Positions 1 to 6,257 of a DNA stretch of 7,350 nucleotides are shown one piece after another. The stretch is from contig DHJO01000092.1 of the NCBI GenBank assembly GCA_002404375.1, positions 1-7,350 on the forward strand, read 5' to 3'. Both the position numbers and the translations under genes were made by a program. Each line of letters begins with the position of its first letter. Position 1 is the first letter of the stretch. Below the pieces are notes generated by a model. That model made no database searches. It saw only the letters and a program-made list of their open reading frames with translations, and was not told where the DNA came from. The DNA comes from Gemmatimonadales bacterium UBA4718. GTDB lineage: Bacteria; Gemmatimonadota; Gemmatimonadetes; Gemmatimonadales; Gemmatimonadaceae.

Positions 1-498
1 AGAACGGGCCATCTGTTCGCGTACGAGAGAAGCGGGGTTGTTCCCGACATGCTTACGCTCGCCAAGCCTTTGGCCGGCGGACTGCCCATGGGTGCCGTTC
101 TCGTATCGGAGGAAATCGCTGCGGCAATCCAGCCGGGGGATCACGGAACCACGTTTGGCGGTGGTCCTCTTGTATCCGCAGTCGCCGCGCACGTACTGGA
201 ACGCCTCTCCGATCCGGCGTTGCTCGAGTCTGTTCGCGAGAATGGCGCGTGGCTCGGAGAACAGCTCGATGCGATTGCGCGTCGCTCAGGGAGAGTTCGT
301 GCGATACGCGGAACGGGCTTCATCTGGGGACTCGACGTTCTGGAACCCGCCGGCGACATCGTCAAGAGGGGATGGGACGAGGGTATTCTCACGCTGACCG
401 CCGGCGAGCATACGCTCCGTATTCTTCCTCCGCTGATAATGGAAAGGGAAGATCTTGCGCGCGGGCTCTCAATTATCGAGAAGATCATCGCGCAATAG
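1..498 (+). CDS. argD: Acetylornithine aminotransferase, C-terminal part (5' truncated)
   Basis: This is the last 165 residues of a PLP-dependent class III aminotransferase. The frame is open from base 1, so the start lies left of the window. The fragment begins RTGHLFAYE, the usual segment just before the PLP lysine. The lysine itself is in TLAKPLAGG (codon at 64-66), followed by the phosphate-binding HGTTFGGGP block. RGTGFIWGLDV and LRILPPL are typical of the family's small C-terminal domain. ArgD transfers an amino group between N-acetylornithine and 2-oxoglutarate in arginine synthesis, in the cytoplasm. The overall pattern (GRTGHLFAYE, GDHGTTFGGGP) fits ArgD best, but a LysJ-type or other omega-aminotransferase cannot be excluded because the N-terminal half and any arg neighbours are missing. 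It ends TAG at 496-498, 67 nt before the next gene. Confidence 0.85.
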   Translation, partial: RTGHLFAYERSGVVPDMLTLAKPLAGGLPMGAVLVSEEIAAAIQPGDHGTTFGGGPLVSAVAAHVLERLSDPALLESVRENGAWLGEQLDAIARRSGRVRAIRGTGFIWGLDVLEPAGDIVKRGWDEGILTLTAGEHTLRILPPLIMEREDLARGLSIIEKIIAQ

Positions 499-525
499 CG
501 CGGATCGGAGTCGCCAATGCCACCA

Positions 526-547
526 TCTCCGGTTAACATACCGGAGA
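526..547 (+). terminator. Stem-loop after argD, possible terminator
   Basis: Perfect 8-bp inverted repeat TCTCCGGT / ACCGGAGA with a 6-nt TAACAT loop, 27 nt after the argD stop and 18 nt before the next start. It is followed by CTTCTTCG, only a weak T-rich run, so an intrinsic terminator is possible but not clear. A 10-bp palindrome TCTTCGAAGA (550-559) follows immediately and overlaps the ribosome-binding region of the next gene. The stem could equally be a regulatory site or an RNA element of the downstream leader. The inverted repeat is directly visible; its role is inferred. Confidence 0.4.
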
Positions 548-565
548 CTTCTTCGAAGAGACGTT

Positions 566-1057
566 ATGTCATTGGCGAGACTCTCATCCGGCCGACTCCC
601 CGCACTTCTCATCGCGGCAGCCGCATGTCGTCCCATGCCGATGAACACTGGGGCACCGGCGCGAGCGACGACCGGGTCCGATACCGTTGAAGCGCGCCAG
701 CTGTTCGAAGAGAATATTGATGCGATACACAAACGTGACCGCGCGCGGTATCTCGCCACTTATCTTCACACCAGATCCCTGGCGCGTAATGGTCCGACCG
801 GACTCGAGCTCGGGTACGAAAACTGGAGCGCTCGACGGGATTCTACCTGGCCGGACACTCTGATTGCCAGGAATCTGCGCGTGACATCAGTTGCGTCTGG
901 TGTCGTCTACGGCACCTACTGCTACACTGTGACCCAAAAGGATACGACCTCGAGCGGGGTATCCGAGCGAGTGTTCGTCAAAACGCCAGAGGGATGGAAG
1001 ATCGCGGTGACCACGGCATTCGGACTACCCGTCGGTGCGCCCGCGCAGTGTAAATAA
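566..1057 (+). CDS. Predicted lipoprotein with NTF2/SnoaL-like (DUF4440-type) domain
   Basis: A 163-residue protein. The ATG at 566 is chosen because it gives a short basic N-region, a hydrophobic run (LPALLIAAAAC) and a lipobox-like AAAC with Cys21, a signal for lipidation and export; GAAGAG at 556-561 is a weak ribosome-binding candidate. The same frame is open further upstream, but that part runs back into argD and looks non-coding. The mature part has an N-terminal helix (about residues 44-66, EARQLFEENIDAIHKRDRARYLATY) and a C-terminal strand pattern ending RVFVKTPEGWKIAVTTAF, which matches the last strands of NTF2-like DUF4440/SnoaL domains. Such domains bind small ligands or act as scaffolds, and no catalytic function can be assigned. 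Two cysteines, in YCY and in the terminal QCK, could form a disulfide. The next gene starts 16 nt downstream. Confidence 0.75.
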   Translation: MSLARLSSGRLPALLIAAAACRPMPMNTGAPARATTGSDTVEARQLFEENIDAIHKRDRARYLATYLHTRSLARNGPTGLELGYENWSARRDSTWPDTLIARNLRVTSVASGVVYGTYCYTVTQKDTTSSGVSERVFVKTPEGWKIAVTTAFGLPVGAPAQCK

Positions 1058-1073
1058 CATCAATTTCAACACA

Positions 1074-2696
1074 GTGATAACGATCCGTCGATTCGCGCTT
1101 TCGCTCCCGGCTTTATTGGCGTGGCTTGTTGCATATCCTGCAGCCGGACAGGCGAACAACGAGCGAACGCCCAAGCTGGTGGTCTTCATCACGGTCGATG
1201 CGATGCGCCCGGACTATCTAACGCGCTTTGCGCAGCAGCTCACCGGAGGCCTGGGGAGACTGTACAACGGTGGCGCGGTATTCACCAATGGATTCCAGGA
1301 TCATGCGATAACCGAGACGGCGCCTGGGCATTCGGTGATAATGTCAGGCCGATATCCGGTACACACCGGCATATCTGCAAACACCGCCGGCGTGAACGAC
1401 ACAACTGTCAGTCTCATAGATGCGCCGGGTCTCGGCGCCTCGCCGTTTCGCTTTCGCGGAACCACGCTGACGGATTGGCTGATAGCAAAGGATCCTCGCA
1501 CCCGCATTCTTTCCGTTTCCAGAAAGGACCGGGCGGCGATCCTTCCCATCGGCAGATCCAAGCAGCCGGTTTTCTGGTACGCATCAAACGGGCTTTTCAC
1601 CACGAGTACGTATTATGGCTCTACTCTGCCGGAATGGGTTCGCGCGTTCAACGCGCGAAAGCTGCCGGCGAGCTATGCGGGGAAAGCGTGGAACCTGCTG
1701 CTGCCCGATAGCGCTTACAGCGAGCCTGACAGCGTTCCGATAGAAAGCGGAGGCAACGGCTTCACGTTTCCGCACCTCGAGTCGAATTCTCCCGACACAG
1801 CGACCCGATTGCTTTCCGAGTTTCCATGGATGGACGAGCTGACGCTCGATTTCGCCATGGCAGGGGTGAACGCGCTGAATCTGGGTGCCGGGCCGCAGAC
1901 GGACTTGCTGTCCATCTCGCTCTCGACAACCGATGCGGTTGGCCACCGTTACGGGCCTGACTCGCGCGAAGTTCACGATCAAATCCTTCGACTCGACCGT
2001 GCCCTTGGGGTGTTTCTGGATTCTCTATACCGAGTCCGGAACCCTCGCGACATCGTTGTTGCGCTTACAGCCGATCATGGGCTTACCCCCTATCCGGAAA
2101 TTCACGCGCACGATCCGAACGCGGGCGCTATTCGCGTCAATCCACGCCCCCTGCTTCGGGATCTCAGCAACTCACTGTCTGCAGCTGGAGTACCGGGATA
2201 CGGGCTCAACTTCGTCGCAGGGGCGTACACCGGCAACGGATTTTCATTCGATGGTGGAGTGCTCGAGCTCGATCGCGCCGCGTTGAGCAAGGCCCGCATC
2301 AATCGTGACTCGCTGGTGCGGGCGGTTCGCGCGGCATTTCTGAAGGTGCCGGGGGTCGCTCGCGCGGACAGGATTTCAGAGCTCGCTGAACGGGATACTG
2401 TGAACGACAGAATCGCGCGACGCTGGCTGCACATGTTTTCGGATGAGGATAAAGCCGCCCTGGTAGTTACTCTTTCACCGTATAACTACTGGCTCTCAGG
2501 TTACATAGCGCAGCACGGTAGTCCGAACGATATAGATGCTCATGTGCCGATCATTTTCTACGGCACTAGCGTCAAACCGGGACGGTATGACGAGTTCGCG
2601 GGGGTGGTGGATATGGCTCCAACGCTCGCGGCGATCGTTCATGTGACCCCGCAGGAAAAACTCGACGGCCACGTTCTCCAGAATGCGATCAAGTAG
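1074..2696 (+). CDS. pafA: Exported PafA-type alkaline phosphatase (phosphate monoesterase)
   Basis: A 540-residue alkaline-phosphatase-superfamily enzyme, close to the length of characterised PafA (about 546). The GTG at 1074 is preferred: it gives a clean signal peptide (RR n-region, hydrophobic core, AYPAAGQA near residue 27). An upstream in-frame GTG at 1035 would add 13 polar residues and overlap the lipoprotein gene. Neither start has a clear Shine-Dalgarno. Predicted bimetal ligands are Asp42 (TVDAMRPDY), Asp287 and His291 (TTDAVGHRYGP), Asp334 and His335 (TADHG) and His490 (DAHVPII). The nucleophile is Thr82 (TETAPGHS). Asn103 and the Lys151/Arg153 pair in RKDRAAILPIG correspond to the phosphate-binding residues that mark PafA-type monoesterases rather than NPP diesterases. 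It should release phosphate from organic monoesters in the periplasm or outside the cell. No pho-box was recognised. Its 3' end overlaps the Smr gene by 14 nt. Confidence 0.88.
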   Translation: MITIRRFALSLPALLAWLVAYPAAGQANNERTPKLVVFITVDAMRPDYLTRFAQQLTGGLGRLYNGGAVFTNGFQDHAITETAPGHSVIMSGRYPVHTGISANTAGVNDTTVSLIDAPGLGASPFRFRGTTLTDWLIAKDPRTRILSVSRKDRAAILPIGRSKQPVFWYASNGLFTTSTYYGSTLPEWVRAFNARKLPASYAGKAWNLLLPDSAYSEPDSVPIESGGNGFTFPHLESNSPDTATRLLSEFPWMDELTLDFAMAGVNALNLGAGPQTDLLSISLSTTDAVGHRYGPDSREVHDQILRLDRALGVFLDSLYRVRNPRDIVVALTADHGLTPYPEIHAHDPNAGAIRVNPRPLLRDLSNSLSAAGVPGYGLNFVAGAYTGNGFSFDGGVLELDRAALSKARINRDSLVRAVRAAFLKVPGVARADRISELAERDTVNDRIARRWLHMFSDEDKAALVVTLSPYNYWLSGYIAQHGSPNDIDAHVPIIFYGTSVKPGRYDEFAGVVDMAPTLAAIVHVTPQEKLDGHVLQNAIK

Positions 2697-3294
2697 AATC
2701 TCCCGTAGCTCGGTCCTGAGAGCCTTCGACGAAGCAGAGTTCGGGTCGAAGAACACGCTCAATCTCAGGGAATCGCTCCCTTCAGTGGCTGATGCCCGCT
2801 TTCGAACCGAAGCATGGCTTCGCGAGCGACAAATCAGTCGGGCGGCCGAGGTTCTGGTGATAACGGGGCGCGGTAATCAGAGTCCAAACGGAGTCTCCGC
2901 GATCCGGGAAGGGATTCTCTCGCTACTGCCGTCCCTTCGCAGGCGTGGAGTTGTCAGTGAATGGAGAGAACATTCTCCCGGATCGTTTGTCGTCAAGCTG
3001 GGATCGATCTCCGCGCTCCTGGAAGCGCCAAGACGGAGGCGCGATCGCACGCCGATCGCGCCCACCGTAAATCCGGAGTCTCTAAAGAATCTCGAGCGAT
3101 CAACGCTCGATCTGCTCCGACGACTGGCGATTCGAACTCTCGAGTCATTAGGGATGCGCGAGCCGGACAAGTTCGTGGAAGCGGAGATGCTCTCCAAGTT
3201 TGATTCGCTGGCCGGAGGTATCGCTCCCGGCGAGCAGGGCGAGGCCAGACTACGCGAGGCCATCAAAGCAGCGCTCGATCAACTCGACGAGTGA
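2683..3294 (+). CDS. Divergent Smr-domain protein
   Basis: A 203-residue cytoplasmic protein with no signal peptide. The ATG at 2683 lies inside the last codons of the phosphatase gene (14-nt overlap), which suggests translational coupling; no Shine-Dalgarno and no good downstream start is visible. Residues about 25-106 fit a Smr (MutS2 C-terminal) domain: LNLRES (26-31) at the LDLHG/LDLRG position, an alpha helix, then VLVITGRGNQSPNG (57-70) at the HGKG position, IREGILSLL, and SFVVKL as the last strand. Smr domains bind or nick nucleic acids. Here the histidine of LDxH is Arg, and the final glycine-rich loop is reduced to SPGS, so nuclease activity is doubtful. Residues 107-203 start with an RRRRDR patch and continue as a charged, probably helical tail of unknown function. 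Binding of RNA or DNA is the most likely role, by inference. Confidence 0.75.
   Translation: MRSSRISRSSVLRAFDEAEFGSKNTLNLRESLPSVADARFRTEAWLRERQISRAAEVLVITGRGNQSPNGVSAIREGILSLLPSLRRRGVVSEWREHSPGSFVVKLGSISALLEAPRRRRDRTPIAPTVNPESLKNLERSTLDLLRRLAIRTLESLGMREPDKFVEAEMLSKFDSLAGGIAPGEQGEARLREAIKAALDQLDE
3038..3062. repeat. 10-bp perfect inverted repeat inside the Smr gene
   Basis: GGCGCGATCG (3038-3047) and CGATCGCGCC (3053-3062) are perfect complements with a 5-nt CACGC loop. They lie in the codons for the arginine patch and the TPIAP segment of the Smr-domain protein. The left arm runs into the octamer GCGATCGC (3041-3048). No function is assigned. Confidence 0.6.
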
Positions 3295-3347
3295 GCGCGG
3301 ACACGGGTATCACTGGAAACACCATCACACACAGGACATCACACGGA

Positions 3348-5444
3348 ATGAGCAAACCAGTTCTGATCGCAATGCTCGCACTGGCCCTGCCGTTACGGGC
3401 GCAGACGACTCCCGGCTATTCTAAACAGGCAGCAGTTGCCGAGCGGGCGACTGAGGCAGACGCAATAGCGCGTCCGTCGCCGTCGAGCGCTTCAGCGCAC
3501 TCGAGATTTCTTTCGCTGCAGCCACACATGGCTGGTACCCCGGCGCAGGCGCGGACCCGCGACTATGTGATCAACCAGATGAAATCCTGGGGACTCGAGA
3601 CGGAGGTGCGCTCCTATAGCGTCTGGATGCCGCACCCGGTGAGCACACGGGTCTGGCGGATCGCACCCAATCCGGTCGAGCTCGATCTGAAAGAAGGAGT
3701 CATTCCAGAAGACACGACGTCTTCCGCATATCCGCAAGTAGCGGCATTCAATGGCTATGGCGCGGCTGGCGATGTGCATGGCGATGTCGTCTACGTGAAT
3801 TATGGGCTGATCGAGGACTATGCTCAGCTCGATTCGATGGGCGTGTCCGTCAAGGGCAGAATCGCGATCGCACGGTACGGGCGATCATACCGCGGCATCA
3901 AGGCGAGAGAGGCGGAGAAACACGGAGCACTCGGCCTGATCATCTACAGCGATCCCGCCGATGACGGATACGTGCGCGGCGATGTTTACCCGGCTGGCCC
4001 AATGCGTCCATCGCACGGAATTCAGCGTGGGAGCGTCATGAATCCGAATGGCGATCCGAGCACTCCGGGATATCCGAGCACGCCAAACGCGCGGCGAATC
4101 CCGGTCGCCGAAATGGACATCCCGCACATCCCGGTATTGCCCGTCTCGTATGGCAATGCAGCCGAGCTGCTTCGCGGATTAGGCGGAAAGTCGATTCCTC
4201 AACCGTGGCAGGGTGGTCTTTCCTTCAGGTACCATGTCGGGCCCGGCCCAGTACAGGCTCGAATTGCAGTGACGACTGATGCGACCACAAATCCATACAA
4301 ACAGATCTGGGACACATTCGGAACGATTCGTGGAGCGGAATTTCCGGACGAGATCGTTCTGGTGGGCGGCCATCGAGACGCGTGGGGACCTGGAGCCGCC
4401 GACAACGTCAGCGGCACCGTCAGCGTGCTCGAAGCAGCGCGAACGATTGCCGAGCAGGTGAAGGCGGGGCGGAGACCAAAGCGCACGATCATATTCGCGA
4501 CGTGGGATGCCGAAGAATGGGGACTGCTCGGCTCGACTGAATTCGTCGAGGAAGACTCGTTGCGTCTGAGCAGGAATGCAGTTGCCTATCTCAACCAGGA
4601 TGACGTTGCCCAAGGGCCGGACTTCAATAGCGGTGGATCTCCATCGTTACGCGCGCTACTGCGCGACGTTGCCAAGGAAGTGCCTGACCCGAGTCATAAG
4701 GGCAGCGTGTACGATGTCTGGAGAAAACGGGCGAACCTCGCCGCAGACACGCTCGAGCCACAGATGGGTGACCCTGGTGGCGGCTCCGACTTCGCGGGTT
4801 TTTACAATCATCTCGGGATTCCAATTGTGGATTGGGGATTCAGCGGACCGCAGGGTGTCTACCACTCCGCCTACGATTCGTATCATTGGATGTCGAAGTT
4901 CGGCGACCCGAATTTCGAGTACCACGCTACGAACGCGCGCATTGGTGCGGTGGCGCTGCTGCGGCTCGCAAACGCAGAGATTCTTCCGTACGACTACGTG
5001 GAGTACGCGCGCACGATGAAGCGGTTCGCTTCGCAGGTCGGTCAGGCAATGTCCGACAAGCATTGGAAATTGTCCGCTGCCGAACTATCCGGAGCAGTTG
5101 GAAGAATGGAAAGCGCAGCCGTCACGTTCTCAGCTGCGCGAGACCGAGCGCTGGCGACTCAATTGTCTCCCGTCACAGCGAAGCAGGTCAACTCTACGCT
5201 TCTAGGAGTTGAACGAGAGCTTACAAGAGCACGGGGGCTTGTGACACGGCCTTGGTTCAGGAACCTGATTTACGCCTCTGACGAGAACAACGGTTACTCG
5301 ACGATGGTGCTGCCGTCGGTAAACGAAGCAATTCGACTTGGCGACGAAACTGCAACAACTCGGGAGCTGACAGACATCGCTCAACGCTTTGATGCGGCAA
5401 CGCGAGCGTTGCAGGTGGCAACAGGATTGCTACAGAAAAACTGA
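3348..5444 (+). CDS. Exported M28 metallopeptidase, glutamate carboxypeptidase II-like
   Basis: A 698-residue zinc peptidase with the PSMA/GCPII architecture: signal peptide (1 to about 18, ending PLRAQ), PA domain inserted about 115-300 (GDVVYVNYG, KGRIAIARYG, GALGLIIYSDPADDGY), M28 catalytic core about 315-550, and a helical transferrin-receptor-like dimerisation domain about 560-698. Predicted zinc ligands are His342 (GGHRDAWG), Asp352 (AADNVSG, bridging), Glu390, Asp418 (LNQDD) and His506 (VYHSAYDS), with Glu389 of WDAEEWG as general base. Spacings from His342 to Asp418 equal those in human GCPII. The enzyme should remove C-terminal residues or split acidic dipeptides outside the cytoplasm; the substrate is unknown. 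The ATG at 3348 is chosen because the signal peptide starts there. A GTG at 3291 overlapping the Smr stop (GTGA) would add 19 polar residues. The regulator gene follows after 12 nt. Confidence 0.9.
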   Translation: MSKPVLIAMLALALPLRAQTTPGYSKQAAVAERATEADAIARPSPSSASAHSRFLSLQPHMAGTPAQARTRDYVINQMKSWGLETEVRSYSVWMPHPVSTRVWRIAPNPVELDLKEGVIPEDTTSSAYPQVAAFNGYGAAGDVHGDVVYVNYGLIEDYAQLDSMGVSVKGRIAIARYGRSYRGIKAREAEKHGALGLIIYSDPADDGYVRGDVYPAGPMRPSHGIQRGSVMNPNGDPSTPGYPSTPNARRIPVAEMDIPHIPVLPVSYGNAAELLRGLGGKSIPQPWQGGLSFRYHVGPGPVQARIAVTTDATTNPYKQIWDTFGTIRGAEFPDEIVLVGGHRDAWGPGAADNVSGTVSVLEAARTIAEQVKAGRRPKRTIIFATWDAEEWGLLGSTEFVEEDSLRLSRNAVAYLNQDDVAQGPDFNSGGSPSLRALLRDVAKEVPDPSHKGSVYDVWRKRANLAADTLEPQMGDPGGGSDFAGFYNHLGIPIVDWGFSGPQGVYHSAYDSYHWMSKFGDPNFEYHATNARIGAVALLRLANAEILPYDYVEYARTMKRFASQVGQAMSDKHWKLSAAELSGAVGRMESAAVTFSAARDRALATQLSPVTAKQVNSTLLGVERELTRARGLVTRPWFRNLIYASDENNGYSTMVLPSVNEAIRLGDETATTRELTDIAQRFDAATRALQVATGLLQKN

Positions 5445-5456
5445 AATGCAGCTCGC

Positions 5457-6251
5457 ATGACGCGCGCTGTCTCAGGCCCGGACATTGCGATGATCGTGGT
5501 TGATGAAAGCACGCCTGGACGAAAGTTGACAAGAACTACGCGAGCGGAAGCGAGACGATCACGTCTCACACCGGAAGAAGTGGTGCCGATTGCAGGGTAC
5601 GGCGCGAGGGCAACCTGGCCAGCCGGATTCCAGCTCTATCAACGCGGTGCGGCGGCAGACGGCGTCTTCGTCGTTCTCAATGGGCACATCGTTCTGCGCA
5701 ACAAGATCAAGGTCGGGCGCGGATTCGTTCCCGTGATCGCCACTGCGGGGCAGACATTCGGCAGTGAAGGTCTGTCACCGAACAGCGATTACGTAACTGA
5801 CGCTGGCGCATCCGAAGAAACGAAGACTCTGTTTCTCAGTGGGGCGCAGTTTCGCGCCTTCGTGAGAGAGCAGCCCGGACAGACACTGCCGCTGCTGTCG
5901 CAGATAATGTCCGAGCGCGCGTATCTGCTCGAGAAGCTGCATGAGCTTGCGGCACTGAACGTCGACCAGCGGCTCATATCAACGCTCTCACACCTCAGCA
6001 CTGATCGCAGCTTCACGACGGATGATGGGCGATTGAAGCTCGAGAACAACCACCACCGCCTTCTCTGCGAGATGGTCGGCGCGACCCGCGAGTCGATCGC
6101 GCTGGCGCTCAGCCGACTCGTGTCAGCTGGAATCGCGGAGAGGAAGGGAATGACTTTCCTGATCGAGCCCAACTCTCTCGCTGCGGGGCTTGGCAACGGG
6201 CACGATACTGATTCCCCACTGTCGATGACGAGAGAGCTATCGCCCCAGTGA
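5457..6251 (+). CDS. Crp/Fnr-family transcriptional regulator
   Basis: A 264-residue regulator. Residues 1 to about 45 are a basic extension with no recognised domain; an alternative ATG at 5490 would shorten it by 11 residues. About 46-150 form a cyclic-nucleotide-binding-like beta barrel (WPAGFQLYQRGAAADGVFVVLNGHIVL), followed by the long dimer helix (about 155-172) and a Crp-type winged helix (about 190-240, LLCEMVGATRESIALALSRLVSAGIAERKG). The cAMP phosphate-binding Arg-Ser of CRP has no clear counterpart after FGSEGL (101-106), where SDY is found, so cAMP binding looks unlikely. The single cysteine lies in the DNA-binding domain, which argues against an Fnr iron-sulfur sensor. In the recognition helix Arg211 and Glu212 are kept, but the next specificity positions are Ala and Leu216 instead of the usual Arg or Ser-Arg. 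It is flanked by 12-nt and 6-nt gaps, consistent with membership in this transcription unit. Signal and targets are unknown. Confidence 0.85.
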   Translation: MTRAVSGPDIAMIVVDESTPGRKLTRTTRAEARRSRLTPEEVVPIAGYGARATWPAGFQLYQRGAAADGVFVVLNGHIVLRNKIKVGRGFVPVIATAGQTFGSEGLSPNSDYVTDAGASEETKTLFLSGAQFRAFVREQPGQTLPLLSQIMSERAYLLEKLHELAALNVDQRLISTLSHLSTDRSFTTDDGRLKLENNHHRLLCEMVGATRESIALALSRLVSAGIAERKGMTFLIEPNSLAAGLGNGHDTDSPLSMTRELSPQ

Positions 6252-6257
6252 CACTGA

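Noticed and set aside
1035..1073. GTG at 1035 as the phosphatase start
   Set aside because: It adds 13 polar residues before a good signal peptide and overlaps the lipoprotein gene by 23 nt; the GTG at 1074 explains the signal peptide better.
3291..3347. GTG at 3291 (GTGA overlap with the Smr stop) as the peptidase start
   Set aside because: Attractive for translational coupling, but it would put 19 polar residues ahead of the signal peptide; the ATG at 3348 is preferred. Not fully excluded.
5397..5412. 7-bp inverted repeat GCAACGC/GCGTTGC near the end of the peptidase gene
   Set aside because: It has only a 2-nt centre, no T-tract, lies inside coding sequence, and is within chance expectation.
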